Assembly: GCA_930972465.1 (NCBI GenBank)
Contig: CAKNHF010000006.1
Coordinates: 59,894-123,893 of the forward strand
Reading direction: 5' to 3'
Length of the DNA: 64,000 nt
Source of the DNA: an uncultured Lachnospiraceae bacterium
GTDB taxonomy: Bacteria; Bacillota; Clostridia; Lachnospirales; Lachnospiraceae
Numbering within the stretch: position 1 is the stretch's first letter; the number at the start of each line of letters is the position of its first letter. The notes below the pieces were generated by a model. The model made no database searches. It saw only the letters and a program-made list of their open reading frames with translations, and was not told where the DNA came from. Shown here in pieces: positions 9,545 through 18,584 of the stretch. A program made the position numbers and the translations under genes.

Positions 9545-9559
9545 CGGAGACGGCTGAGT

Positions 9560-9904
9560 ATGCGCATAAAGTTTTACTGTGATCTATATATCAGCGACAG
9601 CTGGGTGAATAAAAAGAAGAAGATAATGGAAAAATTACAGAGGAATGCTCTGCAGCCGACAGTGTACATTGTAACATTGTCCCAGGGACCGCAGAATAAT
9701 CTGGAATTTTATTCCAGCATGCTTCTGAAACAGCATATTTTTGACGGGGCTGATCTGTTCGTTGTCGGAATCGCAGACGGATATGCAGATGCCGTGTACA
9801 TGATTGAACGCATTACGGCGGATGCATTCAGGAATACAGGAGATGCGGACATACGCCGGTATATTCTCGAACGGCAGGATGAATATGAAAGGACAGGACG
9901 GTAA
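9560..9904 (+). CDS. Conserved hypothetical protein in the FtsW/PBP operon
   Basis: 114 residues, soluble, no signal or membrane segment. I do not recognise a family. It begins with a CDLYISDSWVNKKKK stretch and has an alternating beta/alpha character (TVYIVTLSQG; DLFVVGIADGYADAV). It starts 15 bases after the PBP stop and ends 5 bases before the DUF2953 gene, so it is co-transcribed with them. Confidence 0.6.
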   Translation: MRIKFYCDLYISDSWVNKKKKIMEKLQRNALQPTVYIVTLSQGPQNNLEFYSSMLLKQHIFDGADLFVVGIADGYADAVYMIERITADAFRNTGDADIRRYILERQDEYERTGR

Positions 9905-9909
9905 TACTG

Positions 9910-10839
9910 ATGTTACATATACTTCTGTTGATTTTAAAAATTATAGGAATCATACTTCTTGCTGTTCTGATTGTCCTTCTGCTCCTGTTTCTGACAGTCT
10001 CGGCAGCGCCTTTAAAATACAGAGCCGAAGGCTCATGCGCGGGCAGTGCGGATACAATTTACGGCAGAATCAGATTTCAATGGCTTTTTCATCTGATATC
10101 CGGAGAGGCTGTTTATGAAAACGGCAGAATGAAGTGGACGATAAGAGCAGCGTGGAAGCGCATGGGCGGACTGACAGACTCTGAAAAGGAAGAAAATGTC
10201 CCCTCCTTTTCATCAGGAAAAGAACAGAAGAAACCGGAAAAAGAAAGAAAGAGTGACACGGAGACGCACAGATCGGATTCTGTTTCGGAGCCTCGTGTCC
10301 GGAAAGAGACAGACAGGAAGAACTTTGAAAGAACAAGTACTGCAGCATCCCGCGGGGAAGAAAAGAAGAAAAACGTGGGAGAAAGAAAGACGATGTTTCA
10401 GAGGCTCGGGAGATATGCCGATAAGATCAAATATACTTTCAGAAAGATTTGTGATAAAATAAAAACGCTGGCAAGAAAAAAAGAAAGGCTTAAGGCATTT
10501 ATTGAAAATGAGATTCACAGGAAGGCATTTTCCCGTGTTGTGAAAGAAGCAAAGAGACTTTTCGGATTTCTGAATCCGGATAAGTTGCATATAAACCTGG
10601 AGTTCGGCTGCCGGAATCCGGAATATACCGGATACATACTTGCCGGTATCGGCATGGTGTATCCGATGATAGGTGAGTATATCGACGTGAGTCCGGATTT
10701 TGAGCGAAGGATATTAAAAGGGGATGCATACGTTGAAGGGAAATTCAGGATCATGTATACGCTGATTGTGGCATGTAATCTTCTTTTAGATAAAAATGTA
10801 AGAATAACATACCGGCATATCCGGAAATTTAAATTATAG
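9910..10839 (+). CDS. DUF2953 domain-containing membrane protein (YtfI-like)
   Basis: 309 residues. One N-terminal hydrophobic segment (about 3-30) is followed by a charged linker (about 90-180, rich in Lys/Glu/Arg/Ser) and a conserved C-terminal half with the INLEFGCRNPEYTGYILAGIG region typical of DUF2953. In Bacillus the equivalent gene (ytfI) lies beside gerW (ytfJ), and the same pair occurs here, which supports a sporulation-linked role at the membrane. The molecular function is unknown. Confidence 0.8.
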   Translation: MLHILLLILKIIGIILLAVLIVLLLLFLTVSAAPLKYRAEGSCAGSADTIYGRIRFQWLFHLISGEAVYENGRMKWTIRAAWKRMGGLTDSEKEENVPSFSSGKEQKKPEKERKSDTETHRSDSVSEPRVRKETDRKNFERTSTAASRGEEKKKNVGERKTMFQRLGRYADKIKYTFRKICDKIKTLARKKERLKAFIENEIHRKAFSRVVKEAKRLFGFLNPDKLHINLEFGCRNPEYTGYILAGIGMVYPMIGEYIDVSPDFERRILKGDAYVEGKFRIMYTLIVACNLLLDKNVRITYRHIRKFKL

Positions 10840-10869
10840 TACAGGAAGCTTTAAGAGGAGGAAATTAAA

Positions 10870-11265
10870 ATGGCTGAAGGAAACAATTTCAAGGCGACTG
10901 TGGAGGCACTCTTTCAGGGAATGGACAGTGTTGTTACATCGAAGACAGTGGTAGGAGAGGCGATTCATATCAATGGAACGATAATTCTTCCTCTTGTTGA
11001 TGTATCGTTCGGAATCGGTGCAGGTTCTTTCAATGCCGAGAAGAAAGAAAAAGGAATGGGCGGAATGGGGGGAAAGATTTCTCCCAGCGCTGTGATCGTG
11101 ATACAGGACGGCAGGACAAAGCTGGTCAATATTAAGAATCAGGATACGATAACGAAAATTCTTGACATGATTCCTGATGTTGTGGATCGGTTTACAACAG
11201 ATAAAGAAGACAGAATGACTGAAAAAGAGGTAAAAGATATACTGGATTCAGAAGAGAATTCATAA
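10870..11265 (+). CDS. gerW: GerW family sporulation protein (YtfJ)
   Basis: 131 residues behind AGAGGAGG. The family shape is clear: an N-terminal helix, a VVGEAIHINGTIILPLVDVSFG segment given here only by its VVGEAI start, a glycine-rich GMGGMGGKISPSAVIVIQDG loop, and an acidic tail. In Bacillus GerW is made in the forespore and needed for normal germinant response. It is paired with DUF2953 as usual. Confidence 0.9.
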   Translation: MAEGNNFKATVEALFQGMDSVVTSKTVVGEAIHINGTIILPLVDVSFGIGAGSFNAEKKEKGMGGMGGKISPSAVIVIQDGRTKLVNIKNQDTITKILDMIPDVVDRFTTDKEDRMTEKEVKDILDSEENS

Positions 11266-11314
11266 AATCGAATACAAAAGCATAAAATGAATTAACTGGA
11301 TTATCGGAAGTGGC

Positions 11315-11455
11315 ATGATGAAAAGAGTGATCGGATTTGCGCTGTTTTTTATGGCGATCGGAATGTTCATAATGATGCTGCTTCCGAATCTTGTCTGGGG
11401 AGTTATCGTGCTTGTACTTCTTCTGATCGCCGGATATCGGCTGTTCTGCTGTTAA
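11315..11455 (+). CDS. Small hydrophobic membrane protein
   Basis: 46 residues starting ATGATG at 11315 (second ATG 11318) behind GGAAGTGG. After MMKR come two hydrophobic stretches (about 5-22 and 25-41) split by LLPN, ending GYRLFCC. It is just downstream of gerW on the same strand and before the terminator at 11520, so it is likely the last gene of that operon. No family is recognised. It could be a forespore membrane peptide. Confidence 0.6.
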   Translation: MMKRVIGFALFFMAIGMFIMMLLPNLVWGVIVLVLLLIAGYRLFCC

Positions 11456-11519
11456 AGATTCTGTCTGATTTCGCTGGCGCTGCATTTCATTCACGGGTAT
11501 TTGCTCCGGAGCAAAATAA

Positions 11520-11558
11520 TAAGGAGCCAATTACAAGTAAACTTGTATTGACTCCTTA
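11520..11558. terminator. Bidirectional terminator between the gerW operon and rpmB
   Basis: TAAGGAGCCAAT...ACAAGT (11520-11538) pairs with ACTTGTATTGACTCCTTA (11541-11558) with one bulge and one mismatch. On the minus strand it is followed by ATTATTTTGC, which fits a terminator for rpmB. Confidence 0.65.
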
Positions 11559-11586
11559 CTGATTCTCTGCTTCAGGTTCAAACTGA

Positions 11587-11772
11587 TTATGCACGCTCCA
11601 CGCGTCCTGACTTTAAGCAGGATGTACATACGTACATTTTCTTGGATCCGCCTTCTGTTTTGACTCTGACGGACTTCACATTTGATTTCCACATTTTTGG
11701 TGTTTTTCTATGAGAGTGGCTTACATTGTTTCCAAAGTGAGCACCCTTTTCGCAAATAGCACATTTAGCCAT
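11587..11772 (-). CDS. rpmB: 50S ribosomal protein L28
   Basis: 61 residues from the ATG at 11772 with an ideal AGGAGGTG site; the open frame upstream to 11814 lacks a ribosome site. The sequence MAKCAICEKGAHFGNNVSHS is typical. Two CxxC pairs (C4/C7 and CTSC near residue 52) mark the zinc-binding C+ form of L28. It is monocistronic, between its own promoter and the terminator at 11520. Confidence 0.97.
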   Translation of the reverse strand: MAKCAICEKGAHFGNNVSHSHRKTPKMWKSNVKSVRVKTEGGSKKMYVCTSCLKSGRVERA

Positions 11773-11823
11773 GACTGCACCTCCTAACGATCTGAACTGG
11801 TCATTTAGACTCATAACAATGAT

Positions 11824-11852
11824 ATTCTAGCAGAAAGATTTCTCTATTGCAA
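11824..11852 (-). promoter_or_regulatory. rpmB promoter
   Basis: On the minus strand TTGCAA (11847-11852), 17-base spacer, TAGAAT (11824-11829). Confidence 0.65.
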
Positions 11853-11879
11853 GTATTTTTTAAAAAAAGTGAATCCATA

Positions 11880-11908
11880 TTGTAAAAATACCAAACTGAT
11901 AGTATAAT
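11880..11908 (+). promoter_or_regulatory. Promoter for asp23-fakA-recG
   Basis: TTGTAA (11880-11885), 17-base spacer, TATAAT (11903-11908), 48 bases before the Asp23-family ATG. Confidence 0.65.
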
Positions 11909-11956
11909 AATCATGTTATTTGTGGAAAAATCCATTAGTAGAACTGGAGGTAATAT

Positions 11957-12319
11957 ATGATGAAGGGAAGCATGAGCACGGATCTTGGAATCATTACGAT
12001 CAACCCTGAAGTGATCGCCAAATACGCAGGGTCGGTTGCAGTCGAATGTTTCGGCATTGTGGGGATGGCTGCAGTCAATATGAAGGACGGGCTGGTTCGT
12101 CTTCTGAAGAGAGACAGCCTGACGCATGGAATCCAGGTGGAAATATCTGATGAAAATATCCTTACTCTGAATTTCCATGTCATTGTCGCATATGGTGTGA
12201 ATATCCTTTCGGTCTCTGACAATCTTATGAGTAATGTCAAGTATAAGGTGGAAGAATTTACCGGCATGACGGTTGATAAGATCAACATCTTCGTTGAAGG
12301 TGTGAGAGTGATAGATTAA
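11957..12319 (+). CDS. Asp23/Gls24 family envelope stress response protein (YloU-like)
   Basis: 120 residues starting ATGATG behind GGAGG. The DUF322 core is clear: GIITINPEVIAKYAGSVAVE near the start and VKYKVEEFTGMTVDKINIFV near the end. The pairing with a FakA (YloV)-type gene 13 bases downstream copies the yloU-yloV order of Bacillus. The family is linked to envelope stress and to FakA-dependent fatty acid use; the exact role is unclear. Confidence 0.9.
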   Translation: MMKGSMSTDLGIITINPEVIAKYAGSVAVECFGIVGMAAVNMKDGLVRLLKRDSLTHGIQVEISDENILTLNFHVIVAYGVNILSVSDNLMSNVKYKVEEFTGMTVDKINIFVEGVRVID

Positions 12320-12332
12320 GGAGGATTTTGTC

Positions 12333-14003
12333 GTGGCTGTTAAGACGATAGATACGGAGATGCTTCAGAAGATGTTTCTTGCCGGAGCGGCGAATCTGGA
12401 AGCAAAGAAAGAATACATTAATGAATTGAATGTATTTCCTGTGCCGGATGGAGATACAGGAACAAATATGACGCTGACGATCATGTCAGCGGCAAAAGAA
12501 GTGAGCGCTCTGGAGAAACCTGATATGGCTTCTATGGCAAAGGCAATCTCGTCCGGTTCTCTGAGAGGAGCAAGAGGTAATTCCGGGGTAATCCTCTCAC
12601 AGCTTCTCCGCGGATTCACAAAAGAGATCAGAGATTATCAGGAGATTGATGTAAATATACTGGCAAAGGCGTGCGAACGCGCAACGACAACCGCTTATAA
12701 GGCGGTTATGAAGCCGAAAGAGGGAACGATACTTACTGTTGCAAAAGGAGCGGCTCAGAAAGCCGCGGAACTGGCAGAGACAACGGAAGATCTGGAAGTG
12801 TTTATCCCGGAAGTGATACGGTGTGCCGAGGAAGTGCTCGCTCAGACGCCTGATATGCTTCCCGTGCTCAAAGAGGCAGGCGTAGTCGATTCCGGCGGAC
12901 AGGGACTTGTAGAGGTCCTCCACGGAGCGTACGATGCTTTCATGGGAAAAGAGATTGATTATACCGCAATCGAGGCCGGACAGGCAGCAAAGATGGTAAA
13001 GCCGGATCAGCAGGCCGAAGCGGATATAAAGTTCGGCTATTGTACGGAATTCATCATTATGACAGAGAAAGAGTTTACAGAAAAGGATGAGACAGAGTTC
13101 AAGGCCTACCTGGAATCTATCGGAGATTCTATTGTCTGTGTCGCGGATGATGATGTGGTCAAGGTTCATGTGCATACGAACGATCCGGGTCTTGCAATTC
13201 AGAAGGCGCTCACATACGGACAGCTTTCTCGGATGAAGATCGATAATATGCGGGAGGAGCATCAGGAAAAGCTGATACGTGATGCAGAGAAGATCGCGGC
13301 ACAGCAGACTGAGAGCGCGAAGCCGAAGAAGAAAGAGCCGAGAAAACCGGTCGGATTCATCTCTGTTTCAATCGGTGAGGGAATGAATGAGATTTTCCGT
13401 GAACTGGGAGTTGATTATATCATTGAAGGCGGTCAGACGATGAATCCAAGCACGGATGACATGCTGACGGCAATCGACAATGTGAATGCGGATCATATTT
13501 TCATTCTTCCGAATAATAAAAATATCATACTTGCGGCCAATCAGGCGCAGTCGCTCACAAAAGACAAGGATATCCTTGTTGTCCCGACAAAGACCGTACC
13601 GCAGGGGATCACTGCTGTGATCAGCTACATGCCCGAAGCTGATGTGGATTCCAATCTGGACGCCATGAAAGAAGGCATCAAGAATGTAAAGACCGGACAG
13701 GTGACATATGCAGTGCGTGATACACACATAGACGACAAGGAAATTCATGAAGGCGATATCATGGGAATCGGTGATCAGGGAATTCTTTCTGTGGGACAGT
13801 CTGTTGAGGAGACGGCCAAGGACATGCTGGCCCAGATGGTGGATGACGATTCAGAACTGATCAGCCTGTATTACGGACAGGATATACTTGCAGAGGATGC
13901 AGAGAAATTTGCGGCTGCGATTGAAGAGATTTATCCGGATGTGGATATTGACCTGCATTCCGGAGGACAGCCGATCTATTATTATGTGATCTCTGTCGAA
14001 TAA
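12333..14003 (+). CDS. fakA: Fatty acid kinase catalytic subunit FakA (DAK2/DhaL domain, YloV)
   Basis: 556 residues from GTG 12333 behind AAGGAGG. FakA phosphorylates exogenous fatty acids held by a FakB (DegV-type) protein. The N-terminal DhaL nucleotide domain shows NVFPVPDGDTGTNM and GARGNSGVILSQLLRGF; a middle domain and a C-terminal DegV-like region (from about residue 335, KPVGFISVS) follow. No fakB is in the window. A terminator follows directly. Confidence 0.93.
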   Translation: MAVKTIDTEMLQKMFLAGAANLEAKKEYINELNVFPVPDGDTGTNMTLTIMSAAKEVSALEKPDMASMAKAISSGSLRGARGNSGVILSQLLRGFTKEIRDYQEIDVNILAKACERATTTAYKAVMKPKEGTILTVAKGAAQKAAELAETTEDLEVFIPEVIRCAEEVLAQTPDMLPVLKEAGVVDSGGQGLVEVLHGAYDAFMGKEIDYTAIEAGQAAKMVKPDQQAEADIKFGYCTEFIIMTEKEFTEKDETEFKAYLESIGDSIVCVADDDVVKVHVHTNDPGLAIQKALTYGQLSRMKIDNMREEHQEKLIRDAEKIAAQQTESAKPKKKEPRKPVGFISVSIGEGMNEIFRELGVDYIIEGGQTMNPSTDDMLTAIDNVNADHIFILPNNKNIILAANQAQSLTKDKDILVVPTKTVPQGITAVISYMPEADVDSNLDAMKEGIKNVKTGQVTYAVRDTHIDDKEIHEGDIMGIGDQGILSVGQSVEETAKDMLAQMVDDDSELISLYYGQDILAEDAEKFAAAIEEIYPDVDIDLHSGGQPIYYYVISVE

Positions 14004-14013
14004 AGCAGATATG

Positions 14014-14053
14014 TCGGGACGCTTTTCCAACCGGAAGAGTGTCCCGAATTTTT
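14014..14053 (+). terminator. Intrinsic terminator after fakA
   Basis: TCGGGACGCTTTTCC (14014-14028) pairs with GGAAGAGTGTCCCGA (14033-14047) through 15 pairs with two G-U, loop AACC, then ATTTTT. Confidence 0.8.
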
Positions 14054-14087
14054 CGCCTGTGAATGGAATATCAGGGAGTTATTGAAA

Positions 14088-16148
14088 ATGAACGAGAGAT
14101 CAGAAATCAGTGAACTGAAAGGTGTGGGAGAGAAGACCACGCGTCTTTTTCACAGAATCGGAGTAAGAACAGTGGGGGATCTGATCAGATATTATCCCCG
14201 GACATATGAAGTATTTGAGGACCCTGTATGTATAGGAGAAGTGTGCGAAGGAAGAACATGTACAGTGACAGGAACGGTCTTCGGCAGAATTCAGGTATCC
14301 GGAAATCGCAGTATGCAGGTTACGACACTCTGGCTGAAGGATCTTACAGGAACTCTGAAGGTCATATGGTTCCGCATGCCGTTTCTGAGGACAACTCTCG
14401 GAAAGGGCGGGACGCTGACACTCAGGGGACGGGTACTCAGAAAGAAGGATGGCCTAGTGATGGAACATCCCGAAATATACTACCCCAGTGAAAAGTATGA
14501 AGACAAGAGAAATTCCGTGCAGCCGGTTTATGCTCTCACTGCCGGGCTGACAAACAATGCTGTCATAAAAGCCGTGAGGCAGGCCCTTCCATATGCGGAT
14601 AAGCGACAGGACGTTCTTCCTGCATACCTGACGCGGAAATTTCACTTTCCTCCCTACAGCGAAGCTGTGAGCAGAATGCATTTTCCGGAGAACAAAGAAG
14701 ATTTTGCGGAGGCAAGAAAACGATTTGTCTTTGAAGAATTCCTTGTATTTATTCTCTCGCTCAGGAAAATGAGAGAAAGAGAAAATCGTGTAAGAAACAA
14801 CTTCTGTTTTTGTGATAAACCGGAAATCGAACGGTTCTTGAGAGCACTGCCTTACAGGCTGACAGAGGCTCAGAAAAGGGTATGGGATGAGATACGTAAA
14901 GACATGCAGGGAGAATACGTTATGTCCAGACTGGTGCAGGGAGATGTGGGCTCAGGAAAGACAGTCATAGCGTTTCTGGCCCTTTTGCTGGCCGGACTGA
15001 ACGGATATCAGGGAGCTCTGATGGCGCCCACGGAAGTGCTGGCAAGACAGCATTTTGAGAATATTTCCGGAATGCTCACAGAGTACGGACTGCCGATCAG
15101 CGCAGAGCTTCTTACCGGATCCATGACGGCAAAACAGAAAAGAGAAGCTTATGGAAGAATAGAGAGTGGTGAAGCCGCGATCGTGATCGGGACCCATGCG
15201 CTCATACAGGAAAAGGCCGTTTACAGGAATCTGGCACTGGTTGTGACGGATGAACAGCACCGGTTTGGTGTAAAGCAGAGAGAGGCTCTGGCGGGCAAAG
15301 GAAACATGCCTCACATTCTTGTGATGAGTGCCACGCCTATTCCCAGAACACTTGCAATTATTTTATATGGCGACCTGGATATTTCGGTGATCGATGAGAT
15401 GCCGAAAAACCGGCTGCCGATCAAAAACTGCGTGGTTGATACGGGCTACAGGAAAAAGGCGTATCAGTTTATGAAAAAGCAGACAGAGGAAGGAAGACAG
15501 TGTTACGTGATCTGCCCAATGGTGGAAGAGAGTGAAGCCATGGAAGCAGAAAATGTTCTTGGCTATTCGGAGATGCTTTCCGAGATTATGGGGGATACTG
15601 TCAGAGTTGGCTGTCTCCATGGGAGAATGAAGCAGCAGGAAAAAGATGAAGTCATGGAGGCTTTCGGGAACAACGAAATACAGATCCTTGTGTCGACTAC
15701 CGTTGTTGAAGTGGGAATTGATGTCCCGAATGCAACTGTCATCATGATAGAGAATGCGGAGCGCTTCGGACTTGCACAGCTCCATCAGCTGAGAGGAAGA
15801 GTGGGAAGAGGAAAATACCAGTCTTACTGCATTTTCATGACTGCGTCAAAATCAGATGAGACAAAAGAAAGGCTGGACATATTGAATCATTCCAATGATG
15901 GTTTTTTTATTGCGGGAGAGGATCTGAGGCTGAGGGGACCGGGAGATCTGTTCGGAATCAGGCAGAGCGGAATCATGGATTTTAAAGTAGGAGATGTATT
16001 TCAGGATTCTCTGATCCTGAGGCAGGCGGCAGAGGCGGCCGGTGAGATATTAAGGGAAGATTCAAAAATGGAAAAACCGGAAAATACACGGCTTTTTGCA
16101 GCTCTTGAAAAATATATGACAGACCAGAATCTGGAATCGACATTATGA
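14088..16148 (+). CDS. recG: ATP-dependent DNA helicase RecG
   Basis: 686 residues from the ATG at 14088; a TTG six bases upstream is also possible, but GGGAG sits at proper distance from the ATG. RecG remodels stalled forks and recombination intermediates. The wedge/OB domain starts SELKGVGEKTTRLFHRIG; Walker A is GDVGSGKT (about 284-291), the DEAH-type box is DEQHRFG, and motif VI is QLHQLRGRVGRG. Length and motifs are complete. Confidence 0.96.
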   Translation: MNERSEISELKGVGEKTTRLFHRIGVRTVGDLIRYYPRTYEVFEDPVCIGEVCEGRTCTVTGTVFGRIQVSGNRSMQVTTLWLKDLTGTLKVIWFRMPFLRTTLGKGGTLTLRGRVLRKKDGLVMEHPEIYYPSEKYEDKRNSVQPVYALTAGLTNNAVIKAVRQALPYADKRQDVLPAYLTRKFHFPPYSEAVSRMHFPENKEDFAEARKRFVFEEFLVFILSLRKMRERENRVRNNFCFCDKPEIERFLRALPYRLTEAQKRVWDEIRKDMQGEYVMSRLVQGDVGSGKTVIAFLALLLAGLNGYQGALMAPTEVLARQHFENISGMLTEYGLPISAELLTGSMTAKQKREAYGRIESGEAAIVIGTHALIQEKAVYRNLALVVTDEQHRFGVKQREALAGKGNMPHILVMSATPIPRTLAIILYGDLDISVIDEMPKNRLPIKNCVVDTGYRKKAYQFMKKQTEEGRQCYVICPMVEESEAMEAENVLGYSEMLSEIMGDTVRVGCLHGRMKQQEKDEVMEAFGNNEIQILVSTTVVEVGIDVPNATVIMIENAERFGLAQLHQLRGRVGRGKYQSYCIFMTASKSDETKERLDILNHSNDGFFIAGEDLRLRGPGDLFGIRQSGIMDFKVGDVFQDSLILRQAAEAAGEILREDSKMEKPENTRLFAALEKYMTDQNLESTL

Positions 16149-16195
16149 GAAGAAAAATATAGAACATTTTGACTGATTTTCAGAACATGGTGTGC

Positions 16196-16224
16196 TTGAG
16201 TCTGTCCTAAAATAGTATGATAAT
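16196..16224 (+). promoter_or_regulatory. Promoter for the YczE-like gene
   Basis: TTGAGT (16196-16201), 17-base spacer, GATAAT (16219-16224), 43 bases before the ATG. Confidence 0.5.
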
Positions 16225-16267
16225 AGGTTTCAAGCAGCTGATATTTAAAAGTAAGGAGAGAAAAAAT

Positions 16268-16978
16268 ATGTCATCGAAAAATCAGTTTGTCAAAAGATTT
16301 CTTATGATGCTGACCGGAATTCTGTTTATCAGCATCTGTGTGGGATGCTATCGTCTGAGCGGATTTGGCGTGGACGCATTTACATGTATGAATCTCGGAA
16401 TCAGTGGCTTTATTCATATGTCTTTCGGCACCTGGCAGCTGATTATGAATGCAGTGATCCTGATCGTTGTATTTTTTACCGCAAGGAAATGCATCGGAGC
16501 CGGAACTATCGTAAATATGGTATGTGTCGGCTACGGGGCTGATTTTATCTGCTGGGTGACACTGGATGTCCTGAAGATCGATATGACTCTGCCGCTCAGG
16601 ATTGGAGCCCTGCTGATCGGATGTCTGTTTGCGGGGATCGGCGTAGCGTTTTATATGGTTGCGGAGATGGGAATCGCTCCTTATGACAGCGTTGCGCTTA
16701 TTATTGAAAATACTTCAAAAAAGAGAATACAGTTTCAGTATGCGAGAGTGATGAGCGACGTTGCCTGTGTCATTATCGGGGTTCTGTTCTGTATTGCCGC
16801 CGGAAACAATCTGTGGATGATCGTAGGAATAGGTACGCTTATCAATGCATTTTGCAACGGACCTCTGATCCAGTTCTTCAGGACACATGTTACGGAACCG
16901 CTCCTGCACAGACACGAAAAGGGAACGGATAGAACAGATGAATGCAGAAATTCTCAGAAGAGTCAGGTAAAAGAATGA
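16268..16978 (+). CDS. YczE/YyaS/YitT family integral membrane protein
   Basis: 236 residues from the ATG at 16268, which has AAGGAG upstream; the frame is open to 16217 without a ribosome site. Five to six membrane segments, with GFGVDAFTCMNLGIS and the AEMGIAPYDSVALIIE motif characteristic of the COG2364 family. Members are widespread in Firmicutes and of unknown function. The C terminus is hydrophilic and charged. It appears monocistronic. Confidence 0.85.
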   Translation: MSSKNQFVKRFLMMLTGILFISICVGCYRLSGFGVDAFTCMNLGISGFIHMSFGTWQLIMNAVILIVVFFTARKCIGAGTIVNMVCVGYGADFICWVTLDVLKIDMTLPLRIGALLIGCLFAGIGVAFYMVAEMGIAPYDSVALIIENTSKKRIQFQYARVMSDVACVIIGVLFCIAAGNNLWMIVGIGTLINAFCNGPLIQFFRTHVTEPLLHRHEKGTDRTDECRNSQKSQVKE

Positions 16979-17180
16979 AAATGAACTGTTACGAATTTCC
17001 AGTTTAAAAGATCATATCCTCCATATACTAACATCGTAACAGAAACGAACGGAAGCGGATGTATGATAACCGGCTGCATTGAAGCAGCGGATTACATACA
17101 GATGCGGCCGGACTGTCATGTTACAGAACAAAGAAAAAGTAACTTTATGAGTTACTGAGATGCAGAAGGAGGAAACAAAA

Positions 17181-17387
17181 ATGGCAAGTCGTTCATCGAA
17201 CAGAGCAGCAGTGCCTGAGGCAAAGGGCGCTCTGGACAAATTCAAGTACGAGGTGGCAAACGAGCTTGGAGTACCGTTATCTGACGGTTACAACGGAGAC
17301 CTGACCTCCAAACAGAACGGATCTGTAGGTGGATATATGGTCAAGAAAATGATCGAACAGCAGGAAAAACAGATGGCCGGCAAATAA
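17181..17387 (+). CDS. Alpha/beta-type small acid-soluble spore protein
   Basis: 68 residues from the ATG at 17181 behind AGAAGGAGGAAAC. It saturates and protects spore DNA in the core. The two conserved family blocks are seen: KFKYEVANELGVPL (including the GPR protease site EVANE) and GYNGDLTSKQNGSVGGYMV. It is a single gene with its own strong terminator, and is direct evidence that the organism makes endospores. A sigma-G promoter could not be recognised with confidence. Confidence 0.95.
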   Translation: MASRSSNRAAVPEAKGALDKFKYEVANELGVPLSDGYNGDLTSKQNGSVGGYMVKKMIEQQEKQMAGK

Positions 17388-17446
17388 ATGCCTCCGGCTT
17401 CTGTAAGCAGAACAGACTTTCTTATGCTTATCCAAAAAGGTCTGCT

Positions 17447-17488
17447 GCAGAAAAAGCACTCGGGATTGACCTGAGTGCTTTTTTCTGC
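17447..17488 (+). terminator. Intrinsic terminator after the SASP gene
   Basis: GCAGAAAAAGCACTCGGG pairs with CCTGAGTGCTTTTTTCTGC (one mismatch) around ATTGA; the run of six T lies in the 3' arm. Confidence 0.85.
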
Positions 17489-17526
17489 TAAAATTCAGCA
17501 TAGTTAGATAAGTGAGGTGTCGCCTG

Positions 17527-18096
17527 ATGAGAGTGATCGCCGGAAGTGCGAAGAGACTCAGGCTGAAGACGCTGGAGGGAATGGACACGAGACCTACGAC
17601 GGATCGGATCAAGGAGACTCTGTTTAATATGATCGGCCCTGCAATGTATGACTGTGTGTTCCTTGATCTTTTCAGCGGAAGCGGAGGGATCGGAATCGAG
17701 GCCTTAAGCCGTGGAGCAAAGGAAGCTGTCTTTGTCGAGAACAATCCCAAAGCGATGGCCTGTATAAAGGAAAATTTAAAATTTACCCGTCTGGAACCGA
17801 AAGCAGTGACTATGACGCGGGACGTGATGAATGCGCTGTATCAGATGGAGGGCGAGAAGGTATTTGATTTCATATTCATGGATCCGCCATACAACCGCGG
17901 CCTGGAAAGGAACGTTCTGGAATATCTGTCAGGATCAGAGCTGGTCTATGAAGATACGGTCATTATTGTGGAGGCATCCAAAGAAACGGATTTTTCATAT
18001 GCGGAGAATATAGGTTTTGTGATTACCAGAGAAAAAAATTACAAGACAAACAAACATGTTTTTTTAGAAAAAGCAGGAAAGGAAGAAATATGTTAA
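17527..18096 (+). CDS. rsmD: 16S rRNA (guanine(966)-N(2))-methyltransferase RsmD
   Basis: 189 residues, start [16 protein letters not shown]-adenosylmethionine-dependent methylation of G966. [18 protein letters not shown] is the SAM-binding segment (about 51-68) and MDPPYNRG near residue 120 is the catalytic DPPY motif. It overlaps coaD by 7 bases; rsmD-coaD is a standard pairing in Firmicutes. Confidence 0.95.
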   Translation: MRVIAGSAKRLRLKTLEGMDTRPTTDRIKETLFNMIGPAMYDCVFLDLFSGSGGIGIEALSRGAKEAVFVENNPKAMACIKENLKFTRLEPKAVTMTRDVMNALYQMEGEKVFDFIFMDPPYNRGLERNVLEYLSGSELVYEDTVIIVEASKETDFSYAENIGFVITREKNYKTNKHVFLEKAGKEEIC

Positions 18097-18581
18097 GAGC
18101 GGTCTATCCCGGAAGTTTTGATCCGGTTACATACGGGCACTATGATATCATATTAAGATCCTGTAAAATCGTGGATGAATTAATTGTCGGGGTGCTGAAC
18201 AATAAAGCGAAAATGCCGTTGTTTTCTGTGGAAGAACGTGTTAAAATGTTAAAGGAAGTGACGAAAGATCTGCACAATGTCAGAATTGAGCCGTTTGACG
18301 GCCTTCTGGTTGATTTTGCGGCTCGGGTGGATGCCGATGTCGTGATCCGGGGACTGAGGGCTATCACGGACTTCGAATATGAACTGCAGATGTCGCAGAC
18401 AAATCATAAACTGGCCCCCAATGTGGAGACCATGTTTCTTACTACCAGCATTGAATATTCTTATTTGAGTTCTACCACAGTACGGGAAATTGCTGCTTTT
18501 GGGGGAGATTTAACACAGTTTGTGCCGGAAGCAGTAGCAGAAGAACTTAGGAAAAAGATGAATACAAAAAGGAGAGTGTAA
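18090..18581 (+). CDS. coaD: Phosphopantetheine adenylyltransferase
   Basis: 163 residues. Converts 4'-phosphopantetheine and ATP to dephospho-CoA. The nucleotidyl-transferase signature [15 protein letters not shown] (5-19) contains the T/HxGH motif; [17 protein letters not shown] and the C-terminal [13 protein letters not shown] are also present. It overlaps rsmD and lies 3 bases before the next gene. Confidence 0.97.
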   Translation: MLRAVYPGSFDPVTYGHYDIILRSCKIVDELIVGVLNNKAKMPLFSVEERVKMLKEVTKDLHNVRIEPFDGLLVDFAARVDADVVIRGLRAITDFEYELQMSQTNHKLAPNVETMFLTTSIEYSYLSSTTVREIAAFGGDLTQFVPEAVAEELRKKMNTKRRV

Positions 18582-18584
18582 CCA

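Noticed and set aside
17041-17110. GC-rich hairpin (CCGGCTGC/GCAGCGG) before the SASP gene
   Set aside because: Short stem, no T run, no conserved RNA shape recognised; too weak to list as a feature.
16979-17180. Search for a sigma-G promoter of the SASP gene
   Set aside because: Several CATA-like segments exist, but none has a matching -35 at proper spacing, so no promoter is claimed.
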